A DNA stretch of 30,417 bases, taken from the NCBI GenBank assembly GCA_023459215.1, contig JAEWVF010000078.1, positions 1 through 30,417 on the forward strand, written 5' to 3'. The notes beneath the pieces were generated by a model. That model saw only the letters and a program-made list of their open reading frames with translations. It did not search any database and had not been told where the DNA came from. A program made the position numbers and the translations under genes. This DNA comes from Chloroflexota bacterium. Lineage in GTDB: Bacteria; Chloroflexota; Anaerolineae; Anaerolineales; Villigracilaceae. Of this stretch, positions 23,185-30,417 are shown in pieces. The number at the start of each line of letters is the position of its first letter. Within the stretch, counting starts at the first letter, position 1.

Positions 23185-24450
23185 ATGAATACAACAGAAA
23201 ATAAAACCATAGAAGAAATTGCTTTCCGGCGCATTCGCATCGGGTATGGTGTGGCCCTGCTGGTAACCGGGCTGCTCATCTTCCTGCTCTTCGGTTTGAA
23301 TACCCAGGCCGGGTTGGAAGCTGTCTTTGGGATGAACCTGTCCTCTGCCCAGGCCATTATCATTCCAGATATTGTCCTGCCGGCCCAGGCAACTGTTTAC
23401 GCGCTGGCCATGTTGGTGGCTTTTTTTGGCGCTTTCCAACTGGCGCGTGGCATTCGTTCGACCGGAACCCTGGTTGGGGTGCTGGCCTTTGCGTTTGTCT
23501 TTGCCTTCCTGGTTTGGGCTTCCCAGGGGAAATCCTTCAACCTGGTTGGCATGTTGAACAGCTCGATTGTGCGCGCCACGCCGATTGCGCTGGCGGCCTT
23601 ATGCGGGGTGATCAGCGAACGCTCCGGGGTGGTCAATATCGGTATTGAGGGAATCATGCTGATTGCTGCCCAGGCGGCGGTGGTTGCGGCCAGTATGAGC
23701 GGCAATTTGTATGTCGGCCTGGTGTTTGCCATCCTGACGGGTGGCCTGCTGGCGGCTGCCCATGCTTTCCTGGTTATCCGTTTCAAGGTGGATCAGGTTG
23801 TCAGCGGCGTGGCGATTAATATTTTCGGGGTAGGCATTACCTCCTTTATCTCCTCGCGTTTCCTTGAAAAAGCGTTCACCGATCTCAACAACGCCGGCAC
23901 CTTCCCGATTGTGCCGATCCCGATCCTGTCCCAAATCCCGATCCTTGGCCCGGCGCTTTTTGAGAACAACATCGTTGTTTATTTGATGCTGGTGGTGGTG
24001 ATTGTGATGCATGTGGTTCTGTTCCACACTCCCTGGGGTTTGCGGACGCGGGCTGTGGGGGAGCATCCCAAAGCCGCCGATACGCTCGGCATCAATGTCT
24101 ACTTTGTGCGCTATATCAACGTCATTGTCGGTGGGATGATTGCTGGCTTGGGCGGCGCTTATTTCACCATCGGCGCTGTCGGGCGCTTCGATGAGGGCAT
24201 GACCGCCGGCAAGGGCTTTATCGGCCTGGCGGCGATGATTTTCGGCAACTGGAATCCGCTGGGCGCTTTCCTGTCCTCGATGATTTTTGGCTTTGCCGAC
24301 TCTTTGCAGGTGAAATTGCAGATTTTGAGCGTGCCCATTCCTTCGGCATTCCTGCTGATGGCGCCTTACATCGTCACCATGATTGTCTTGACCGGTGTCA
24401 TTGGTCGCTCGACCCCGCCTGCGGCGGACGGCGTCCCGTACGAGAAGTAG
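23185..24450 (+). CDS. BMP-type ABC transporter permease, second subunit
   Basis: 421 residues, BPD_transp_2 family, equivalent to YufQ/NupQ. The N-terminus has two extra hydrophobic segments (about 20-37 and 68-87) before the conserved core: STPIALAALCG-like helix (here RATPIALAALCGVISERSG), VVNIGIEGIMLIAA, and GKGFIGLAAMIFGNWNP. GAGGTGAGG precedes ATG 23185, 12 bases after the previous stop. Last gene of the importer unit, closed by a hairpin. Confidence 0.94.
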   Translation: MNTTENKTIEEIAFRRIRIGYGVALLVTGLLIFLLFGLNTQAGLEAVFGMNLSSAQAIIIPDIVLPAQATVYALAMLVAFFGAFQLARGIRSTGTLVGVLAFAFVFAFLVWASQGKSFNLVGMLNSSIVRATPIALAALCGVISERSGVVNIGIEGIMLIAAQAAVVAASMSGNLYVGLVFAILTGGLLAAAHAFLVIRFKVDQVVSGVAINIFGVGITSFISSRFLEKAFTDLNNAGTFPIVPIPILSQIPILGPALFENNIVVYLMLVVVIVMHVVLFHTPWGLRTRAVGEHPKAADTLGINVYFVRYINVIVGGMIAGLGGAYFTIGAVGRFDEGMTAGKGFIGLAAMIFGNWNPLGAFLSSMIFGFADSLQVKLQILSVPIPSAFLLMAPYIVTMIVLTGVIGRSTPPAADGVPYEK

Positions 24451-24469
24451 GTAATTTCATTTTCTGAAA

Positions 24470-24503
24470 AAACTCCCCGGTTCGCGGTTGCGCCGGGGAG
24501 TTT
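24470..24503 (+). terminator. hairpin terminator after the importer operon
   Basis: AAACTCCCCGG (24470-24480) pairs perfectly with CCGGGGAGTTT (24493-24503); the 12-base loop can itself form CGC/GCG. Only three T follow the stem, so it may be leaky. The pullulanase -10 box starts three bases later. Confidence 0.7.
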
Positions 24504-24506
24504 GGT

Positions 24507-24512
24507 TATAAT
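24507..24512 (+). promoter_or_regulatory. -10 box of pullulanase promoter
   Basis: Perfect TATAAT directly after the terminator hairpin, 26 bases before the chosen start. Any -35 contact must lie inside the hairpin DNA and shows no good match. Confidence 0.5.
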
Positions 24513-24538
24513 GCTCGGAGATGTTGATGGAGGCGGTT

Positions 24539-27500
24539 ATGAAAAAATGGATTAACTTTGCCCTGCTGGTTTGCCTGCTGCTGCCGTTTTCTTCGGCCCA
24601 GGCCCAGGATTCTGCCAACCCCGAAACCGTTGTCATCCCCGGAACTTTGCAATCCGAGTTGGGCTGCCCGGCGGATTGGCTGCCGGATTGTGAAAATACG
24701 GCCCTGGTCTATGACGCTGAAGATGACGTCTGGCAGGGTACTTTCCTGGTTGAGCCGGGCAATGACCAGGACCAGAAAGGGCCGCGTTACAAAGCAGCCC
24801 TGAATGGCGGCTGGGGAGAAAACTATGGCTTGAACGCCACTCCTGGCGGCGCGGACATCCCGCTGGCGCTCGAGCAGGCCGCGCAAGTCAAATTTTATTA
24901 TGACCACAAGTCGCACTGGGTGGCCGATAGTTTTAACACAATCATCGCGGTTGCAATCGGCGATTTCCAGCAGGCGCTGGGGTGCGGCAACAATGATGAT
25001 CCAACCTGCCTGCGCTCCTGGCTGCAAGATACTGATGGGGATGGGTTGTTCACCTTTTCCACCCGCCAGTTGGCTGTCGGAACGTATTCTGTCGCGGTTG
25101 CCCTGAATGAGGACAGCCAGCAGGTGGCGGTTCAGCCGGTTGAGTTTACCGTCAAAAATGAAGGTGATGAAATTTACTTTGGTTTTGATTCTAATAAGGG
25201 AGAATTACTTGTGAGTAATGAAGGTGCGCCGCGAGGCAATATCGCGAAACTGCGGGCCCATTGGGTCAGCCGGCAGGCCATTTTGTGGAATGTGCCGGGT
25301 TCGCCGAAATACACTTATAAACTGCATTATGCGCCCCAGGGCGGGCTTGCCCTGGGCGTTTCAGGGGTGAGCGGCGCGGAAGAAATCCCGCTGACCTTCC
25401 GCACTGGCGGGCCGGGCGAGGATGTTTTCAAGAAATTCCCGCATTTGCAGGGTCTGACCACGCTGGTCTTGGCCGATGCCGACCTGGCCCGGATTCCCGA
25501 ACTGCTCAAAGGGCAGGTGGCCGTTTCCGCCTGGGATCAGGATGGCAAGCTGGTCGACGCCGCCGGGGTGCAAATCCCTGGGGTGCTCGATGACCTGTAT
25601 CGTTACGAGGGACCGCTCGGGGTGAGTTGGGAAAATTCCCAGCCGGTACTGCGCGTCTGGGCGCCGACCGCGCAACGGGTGAGTCTGCTCCGTTTTGCGG
25701 ATTCGTCGTCAGCCGCGCTGGAAACCATCCCGATGTCCTACGATCAGGCCAGCGGCGTTTGGAGCGTGAGCGGCCAGGCGGATTGGAAGAACCAGTTTTA
25801 CCTGTACGAGGTGCAGGTTTATGTCCCGGCGACGGGCCGGGTCGAAACCAACCTGGCGACCGACCCGTATTCGTTCAGCCTTTCGACCAACGGACGCCGC
25901 AGCCAGATGGTCGATTTGGATGACCCGGCGCTCAAACCGGCCGGTTGGGATGCGCTGGCCAAACCGGCCCTGGCTGCGCCCGAGGATATTGTCCTGTACG
26001 AGCTGCATGTGCGCGACTTTAGCGTTTCCGACCCAAGCGTGCCGGATGAATTGCGCGGAACGTTCAAAGCCTTTACCGTTTCTGATTCAAATGGGATGCG
26101 CCATCTCAAACGCCTGGCCGCAGCCGGGCTGACTCACATCCATCTGCTGCCGGTCTTCGACATTGCCAGCGTCAACGAAGACAAAAGCACCTGGAAGACG
26201 GTCGATACCGATGCTCTGGCCGCGCTGCCCGGCGATTCGGACCAGCAGCAGGCCGCGACCAGCGCGATTGCCGGCGAGGACGGTTTCAACTGGGGCTACG
26301 ACCCGCACCATTACACCGCGCCCGAAGGCAGTTACGCCACCAACCCGGATGGCGCTGCCAGGGTGCTGGAATTCCGTGAGATGGTGCAGGCCTTGAACCA
26401 GTCTGGTCTGCGCGTGGTGATGGATGTGGTCTACAACCACACCAGCGCCAGCGGATTGAGCGCCAATTCGGTGCTGGATAAGATTGTTCCCGGTTATTAC
26501 TACCGCCTGAGTGGCGAAGGGATTGTCGAGCGTAGTACCTGTTGCGACAATACCGCCAGCGAGCATCGCATGATGGAAAAGCTGATGATTGATTCGGTCC
26601 TGACCTGGACGACCGCGTATAAGGTCGATGGCTATCGCTTCGATTTGATGGGCCATCACATGCTCGCGAACATGACCAACCTGCGCGCCGCCCTGGACGG
26701 CCTGACCGTGGCCGAAACGGGCATCGATGGCCAGCAGGTGTATGTTTACGGCGAAGGCTGGAACTTTGGCGAGGTTGCCAACAACGCCCGCGGACGCAAC
26801 GCCACCCAACTCAACATCGGCGGGACGGGGATTGGCGTGTTCAATGATCGAATGCGGGATGCCGTGCGCGGCGGCGGGCCTTTCGGCGCGCTGACCGAAC
26901 AGGGTTTTGCCACCGGTTTGCTGCTTGCGCCCAACCAGCATGAAAAACGCGACCCGGTCAGCCAGCAGGCCAAACTGAACGAATACATGGATTGGATCCG
27001 CCTGGGCCTGGCGGGCAACCTGGCCGAATATACCCTGACCAATGCCGAGGGCTACCAGGTTCCCGGACGCCAGATCGGCTATAACGGCAGCCAGGCCGGT
27101 TACACCCTCGATCCGCAAGAGAATATTGTTTATATCTCGGCGCACGATAACGAAACACTCTGGGACATTATCCAGGCCAAATCGCCTGAAACGTGGCCCC
27201 TGGCCGAGCGTGTGCGCATGCATAACCTGGGCATGAACATGGTCATGCTTTCGCAGGGCGTGCCGTTTTTCCACGCCGGCGATGAACTGCTGCGCTCAAA
27301 GTCGCTGGATCGCAACTCGTACAATTCCGGCGATTGGTTTAACCGCCTCGATTTCAGCTATCAAGCGAACAACTGGGCGGTTGGCCTGCCGCCTTCCGGC
27401 GATAATGCCGACAAATGGGATTTGATTCGCCCCCTGTTGGCTGACCCGAAGCTGAAAGCCGGGCCGGAAGACATCCAGGTTTCGCTGGCCAATTTCGAAA

Positions 27501-28036
27501 CCTTCCTGGCGATTCGCAAGAGTTCGCAGCTTTTCCGCCTGCAAACGGCTGAACAAATCCAGGCCCATTTGAGCTTTTTGGGCATGGGCAAGGGCCAGAC
27601 GCCGGGCGTGGTGGCTTACTGGCTCAAGAACGATGGCGCAGACAGCCTCAACGATCCTTACCAGCATATTGTCGTGGTGTTCAATGCCAGCGCCGAAGGG
27701 CAAGCCGTTGTCTTGGATCAGGCCAAGGGCCTGTCATTTGTTTTGCACCCAGCGCTGCAAAATGGAGCGGACGATGTGGTGAAAAACGCGGTTTTTGTCA
27801 ACGCTACCGGCGCGTTCAACGTCCCACCGCGCACCACGGCCGTTTTCGTGATCGATAACCCTGAGTGGAACCCGGCTGCGGTGGAGGTGGAACCTGTCAG
27901 CGAACAACCCGCCAGCCTAACTCCGCCCCAGGCTGAAACTGGCTCGAACCTGCCAGGCTTGATTCTCGGCGGCCTGGCCGTCCTGTTCGCCGGGATTGCG
28001 GCCCTGTTCCTTGGTTTGAAGATGAAGAAGAAGTAA
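24539..28036 (+). CDS. pulA: secreted, membrane-anchored pullulanase
   Basis: Hydrolyses alpha-1,6 branch bonds in pullulan, starch and glycogen outside the cell. 1165 residues. A signal peptide (about 1-23, ending AQAQ) is followed by an X25-type domain (about 28-125, with ELGCPADW, YDAEDDVWQGTF and ALNGGWGENYG), a beta-sandwich region, a CBM48-like segment (LRVWAPTAQ), then the GH13 barrel. Catalytic residues: nucleophile Asp702 (YRFDLMGHH), acid Glu739 (YGEGWN) and stabiliser Asp870 (SAHDNE); YNHT and the pullulanase-type GYDPHHY are present. A Pro/Glu-rich linker leads to a C-terminal membrane helix with a KMKKK end, anchoring it on the cell. I chose ATG 24539, since GGAGG (24530-24534) is five bases upstream and it begins a clean signal peptide; the in-frame ATG at 24521 lacks this. 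Confidence 0.95.
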   Translation: MKKWINFALLVCLLLPFSSAQAQDSANPETVVIPGTLQSELGCPADWLPDCENTALVYDAEDDVWQGTFLVEPGNDQDQKGPRYKAALNGGWGENYGLNATPGGADIPLALEQAAQVKFYYDHKSHWVADSFNTIIAVAIGDFQQALGCGNNDDPTCLRSWLQDTDGDGLFTFSTRQLAVGTYSVAVALNEDSQQVAVQPVEFTVKNEGDEIYFGFDSNKGELLVSNEGAPRGNIAKLRAHWVSRQAILWNVPGSPKYTYKLHYAPQGGLALGVSGVSGAEEIPLTFRTGGPGEDVFKKFPHLQGLTTLVLADADLARIPELLKGQVAVSAWDQDGKLVDAAGVQIPGVLDDLYRYEGPLGVSWENSQPVLRVWAPTAQRVSLLRFADSSSAALETIPMSYDQASGVWSVSGQADWKNQFYLYEVQVYVPATGRVETNLATDPYSFSLSTNGRRSQMVDLDDPALKPAGWDALAKPALAAPEDIVLYELHVRDFSVSDPSVPDELRGTFKAFTVSDSNGMRHLKRLAAAGLTHIHLLPVFDIASVNEDKSTWKTVDTDALAALPGDSDQQQAATSAIAGEDGFNWGYDPHHYTAPEGSYATNPDGAARVLEFREMVQALNQSGLRVVMDVVYNHTSASGLSANSVLDKIVPGYYYRLSGEGIVERSTCCDNTASEHRMMEKLMIDSVLTWTTAYKVDGYRFDLMGHHMLANMTNLRAALDGLTVAETGIDGQQVYVYGEGWNFGEVANNARGRNATQLNIGGTGIGVFNDRMRDAVRGGGPFGALTEQGFATGLLLAPNQHEKRDPVSQQAKLNEYMDWIRLGLAGNLAEYTLTNAEGYQVPGRQIGYNGSQAGYTLDPQENIVYISAHDNETLWDIIQAKSPETWPLAERVRMHNLGMNMVMLSQGVPFFHAGDELLRSKSLDRNSYNSGDWFNRLDFSYQANNWAVGLPPSGDNADKWDLIRPLLADPKLKAGPEDIQVSLANFETFLAIRKSSQLFRLQTAEQIQAHLSFLGMGKGQTPGVVAYWLKNDGADSLNDPYQHIVVVFNASAEGQAVVLDQAKGLSFVLHPALQNGADDVVKNAVFVNATGAFNVPPRTTAVFVIDNPEWNPAAVEVEPVSEQPASLTPPQAETGSNLPGLILGGLAVLFAGIAALFLGLKMKKK

Positions 28037-28054
28037 ACAGTGATTTACAGATAA

Positions 28055-28095
28055 AAAAGAAGGCATCTGGGTCCAATTTCCAGATGCCTTCTTTT
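28055..28095. terminator. bidirectional terminator between pulA and aspA
   Basis: A perfect 16-bp stem AAAAGAAGGCATCTGG/CCAGATGCCTTCTTTT with a nine-base loop. T-rich tails occur on both strands, and the two convergent genes end at 28036 and 28109. Confidence 0.92.
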
Positions 28096-28108
28096 CATTT
28101 TCTGCTTT

Positions 28109-29533
28109 CTAACTTTTCTTCTCCAACGCCCTCGGCTGGGTCAGCACTTCGGGACGCAGGATTTCGTCGAGCTGTTCCTGGGTTAGCAGGCCTTTTTCCA
28201 GCACAATTTCCGAAACGCCGCGTCCGCTGGCGTAAGCCTCCTTGGCGACCGCGCTGGCGTTCTCATAACCGATGAACGGATTGAGCGCGGTCACGATCCC
28301 AATCGAATTGGCGACCAGGGCGCGCAGGTGGGCCTCGTTGGCGCTGATTCCGCGCACGCAGCGCTCGGCCAGGGTCAGGCAGCCCTGGCGCAGGTAGGCC
28401 AGGCTGTTGAACAGGTTATGGGCGATGATTGGCTCGAAGGCGTTGAGCTGCATCTGCCCGGCCTCGGCGGCAAAACTGACCGTGATGTCGTTGCCAATCA
28501 CCTCGAAGGCGATCTGGTTAACCACTTCGGGGATGACCGGGTTGACTTTACCTGGCATGATGCTCGAACCGGCCTGCACCGGCGGCAGGTTGATCTCTCC
28601 AAAACCGGCGCGCGGCCCCGAGGAGAGCAGGCGCAGGTCGTTGCAGACTTTCGACAATTTGACTGCGATACGCTTGAGCACCCCTGAAAGCTGGACAAAA
28701 GCGCCCGCATCCTGGGTGGCCTCGACCAGGTTTTTGGCCGTGCTGAACGCAAAACCGGTGATTTCGGCCAGGTATTTTGCTGCCAGCGGCGCATAGTCGG
28801 GCGGGGCATTGATGCCCGTCCCGATGGCGGTCGCCCCCAGGTTGATTTCCTGAATCAGTAAGGCTGCTTCGCGTAGCCGTTCGCGGTCTTCTTCGAGCAT
28901 CACCGCGTAGGTGCTGAACTCCTGTCCGAGCGTCATCGGGACAGCGTCCTGCAACTGGGTGCGGCCCATTTTCAAAACATGTCCAAACTCATCGGCCTTC
29001 TTTTGGAAATCGACCCGCAGCACATCCATCGCCCCGGCCAGGCGTTCGATCTCGATCCGCAGCGCCAGCTTGACCGCCGTCGGGTAGACATCGTTCGTGC
29101 TTTGGCTCAGGTTGACGTGTTCGAGCGGGTGCAGAAATCCATAATCGCCGCGCTCGCGGCCCAGGATTTCCAGCGCGCGGTTGGCAATTACCTCGTTGGC
29201 GTTCATATTGGTCGAGGTCCCGGCCCCGCCCTGGATCACATCCACCACGAACTGGTCGTGATAATTGCCGCGGCGAATATCCTGGCAGGCCTGAACGATG
29301 GCGGCGGTGCGTTCATCGTCGAGTTCGCCCAACTCGTGGTTGGCCAGCGCGCAGGCCTGTTTGACACAAGCCAGGGCGGTCACCAGGCTCGGCGAGGATT
29401 GAATGGTTGTGCCGGTGATTGGAAAATTTTCCATCGCCCGCAGGGTGTGGATTCCATAATAGGCCTCGGCGGGCACCTGGCGCTCGCCGAGCAAATCGTG
29501 TTCAAGTCGGGTGGCAGAAGGGGAGGTTTTCAT
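28109..29533 (-). CDS. aspA: aspartate ammonia-lyase
   Basis: Reversible elimination of ammonia from L-aspartate to fumarate, in the cytoplasm; fumarase/aspartase superfamily, tetrameric. 474 residues from ATG 29533. The N-terminal HDLLGERQVPAEAYYGIHTL is typical of AspA. The three superfamily regions are present: GTSTNMNANEVIANRA, SQSTNDVYPTA and QDAVPMTLGQEF, and the signature loop GSSIMPGKVNPVIPE (near residue 320) with the catalytic Ser. The YYGIHTLRA region favours aspartase over class II fumarase, which would otherwise be the main alternative. There is no ribosome-binding site; a TACAAT lies six bases before the ATG, suggesting a leaderless transcript. A TTG at 29551 is the other in-frame choice but would sit upstream of that box. 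Confidence 0.92.
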   Translation of the reverse strand: MKTSPSATRLEHDLLGERQVPAEAYYGIHTLRAMENFPITGTTIQSSPSLVTALACVKQACALANHELGELDDERTAAIVQACQDIRRGNYHDQFVVDVIQGGAGTSTNMNANEVIANRALEILGRERGDYGFLHPLEHVNLSQSTNDVYPTAVKLALRIEIERLAGAMDVLRVDFQKKADEFGHVLKMGRTQLQDAVPMTLGQEFSTYAVMLEEDRERLREAALLIQEINLGATAIGTGINAPPDYAPLAAKYLAEITGFAFSTAKNLVEATQDAGAFVQLSGVLKRIAVKLSKVCNDLRLLSSGPRAGFGEINLPPVQAGSSIMPGKVNPVIPEVVNQIAFEVIGNDITVSFAAEAGQMQLNAFEPIIAHNLFNSLAYLRQGCLTLAERCVRGISANEAHLRALVANSIGIVTALNPFIGYENASAVAKEAYASGRGVSEIVLEKGLLTQEQLDEILRPEVLTQPRALEKKS

Positions 29534-29539
29534 GCCCAA

Positions 29540-29545
29540 ATTGTA
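29540..29545 (-). promoter_or_regulatory. -10 box of aspA
   Basis: Minus-strand TACAAT, six bases before the aspA ATG, the same spacing as at trmD. No convincing -35. Confidence 0.4.
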
Positions 29546-29581
29546 GTACAAATCCCCAGACCGTGAGACCGGATTCCCTGC

Positions 29582-29587
29582 TATACT
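29582..29587 (+). promoter_or_regulatory. -10 box of the thioesterase gene
   Basis: TATACT 25 bases before the start codon in the short divergent gap with aspA. The -35 is not recognisable. Confidence 0.35.
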
Positions 29588-29612
29588 ATGGAAACAGGTA
29601 TAAGGAGCGCTA

Positions 29613-30077
29613 ATGGTGAAAGCCTTTCAGGATTATTACCCCGAAAGCACCGCCCACTGTTATGGGTGTGGCCGCCTGAACGGGGCCGGCCACCAGTTCA
29701 AAACCTATTGGGATGGCGCAGAGTCTGTTACCCGTTTCACCCCCGAGCCGTTCCACACCGCTGTTCCCGGTTACGTTTACGGCGGATTACTGGCCTCGTT
29801 GATTGACTGCCACAGCACCGGGACCGCCGCTGCGGCCTTGTACCGCGCCGAGGGGCGGGAGATGGACACGCTCCCCGCCTTGCGCTGTGTGACCGCTTCG
29901 CTGCATGTCGACTACCTCAAGCCGACCCCGCTAAACGTCCCGCTCGAAGTGCGCGGGCGGATTCGCGAGATCAAAGGCCGCAAAGTAGTGATCGAGTCGA
30001 CGGTTTATGCCGATGGCCTGGCCACTGTGCGCGGGGAGGTGGTCGCCGTCCAAATCCCCGCTGATTTCCTGGCCTGA
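29613..30077 (+). CDS. PaaI-like hotdog-fold thioesterase
   Basis: 154 residues, 4HBT/PaaI family, expected to hydrolyse acyl-CoA thioesters in the cytoplasm. The N-terminal CYGCGRLNGAGH (16-27) is the CxxCG-N-xG segment seen in many members. The helix motif YGGLLASLID (56-65) carries the Gly-Gly and the Asp65 usually involved in catalysis. A later LHVDYLKPTPLNVPLEVRG is the paired strand of the hotdog. AAGGAG (29602-29607) lies five bases before ATG 29613. Divergent from aspA across 79 bases. The acyl substrate cannot be predicted. Confidence 0.85.
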   Translation: MVKAFQDYYPESTAHCYGCGRLNGAGHQFKTYWDGAESVTRFTPEPFHTAVPGYVYGGLLASLIDCHSTGTAAAALYRAEGREMDTLPALRCVTASLHVDYLKPTPLNVPLEVRGRIREIKGRKVVIESTVYADGLATVRGEVVAVQIPADFLA

Positions 30078-30121
30078 ATCGGGTTGTTTTGCGATAAAAT
30101 TCTGCTGAAGGAGATACGCTC

Positions 30122-30417
30122 ATGTTTTTCCCGACTGATTGGAATATTGTCAACATCCTTTTTTACGGTGTCTTTGGCACTTTTGCCGTGCTGCTCGGTT
30201 TTCTCGATTATTTCGAGCTTTGGGCCATGCGTTACAGCAAATTCCAGAGCGGAAAAGGCGTCCCCTCGCGTCTCGGCATGTTCGTCCTGTACTTCCTGCC
30301 GGTGATCACGGCTACCGTTTTTGCGTTGCCTTACCTCGGTTCGGCCAGCCTGACCCAATGGCTGGTGTATGGAACGGTATTGGTTCACTTCCTCAAGCGC
30401 ACCTATGAAGTTCTTTT
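30122..30417 (+). CDS. 5' part of a steroid 5-alpha-reductase-family membrane protein (truncated by window end)
   Basis: Open from ATG 30122 to the window edge (98 codons) with no stop. GAAGGAG (30106-30112) precedes it at good spacing. Three hydrophobic stretches (about 12-30, 53-68, 75-90) indicate a membrane protein. The last visible residues, VHFLKRTYEVLF, match the HxxKRxxExLF motif of the 3-oxo-5-alpha-steroid 4-dehydrogenase/isoprenylcysteine-methyltransferase-like superfamily. It starts 44 bases after the thioesterase stop and is likely co-transcribed. The rest, including the NADPH site, lies outside the window. Confidence 0.7.
   Translation, partial: MFFPTDWNIVNILFYGVFGTFAVLLGFLDYFELWAMRYSKFQSGKGVPSRLGMFVLYFLPVITATVFALPYLGSASLTQWLVYGTVLVHFLKRTYEVL

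Noticed and set aside
21748..23439. 563-codon open frame antisense to the importer genes
   Set aside because: It crosses three well-supported sense genes, and its product is Gln/Arg/His-rich with no recognisable domain.
26087..27274. 395-codon frame antisense to the pullulanase barrel
   Set aside because: The sense strand carries the GH13 catalytic residues; the antisense product has no motif.

Overview
The window reads as a chromosomal segment of a free-living, moderately GC-rich bacterium. The gene mix suggests a Chloroflexota (Anaerolineae-like) organism: giant cyclase-ATPase-TPR proteins, TPR membrane proteins with Pro/Thr linkers, a membrane-anchored pullulanase with an X25-type N-terminal domain, and a BMP-type nucleoside ABC transporter. 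This placement is an inference from gene content and style; there is no rRNA or other phylogenetic marker to settle it. I see no mobile element, prophage, CRISPR array, tRNA or rRNA.

Layout. At 1-329 there is a terminator for an upstream gene and then a strongly structured non-coding leader ahead of a nucleotidyltransferase-like gene (330-1094). L-lactate dehydrogenase (1197-2162) converges on a small stand-alone hisE (2176-2451, minus). Diverging from hisE is a tight plus-strand unit (2586-10043): two tandem 1043-residue class III nucleotide cyclase/AAA/TPR proteins, then pncC (TTG start) and an MTA/SAH nucleosidase-like gene. The latter overlaps lgt (minus) tail to tail. groEL and groES (minus) follow under a textbook sigma-A promoter plus a perfect CIRCE element. 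Two tandem TPR membrane proteins (minus, 13158-15829) are next.

From 15990 rightwards on the plus strand are trmD (apparently leaderless), an MFS carrier overlapping a divergent BMP-family lipoprotein, a complete BMP-type ABC importer (lipoprotein 19119-20207, double ATPase, two permeases; 19119-24450), and a secreted, membrane-anchored pullulanase (24539-28036). Aspartate ammonia-lyase (minus) faces the pullulanase across a shared bidirectional terminator. A hotdog thioesterase and the truncated start of a steroid 5-alpha-reductase-family membrane protein close the window.

How they work together. Pullulanase (alpha-glucan debranching), an MFS carrier, a nucleoside-type ABC importer and L-lactate dehydrogenase fit a fermentative heterotroph living on polysaccharides and recycled cell material. 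The best candidate for something not yet described is the cyclase pair. The second protein has an intact cyclase site. The first has lost one metal-binding Asp (GHG instead of GDG) and the usual residues around the other, yet keeps the Asn/Arg pair that stabilises the transition state. That is what a C1/C2-like heterodimeric cyclase, with both chains carrying AAA/TPR sensor arms, would look like.
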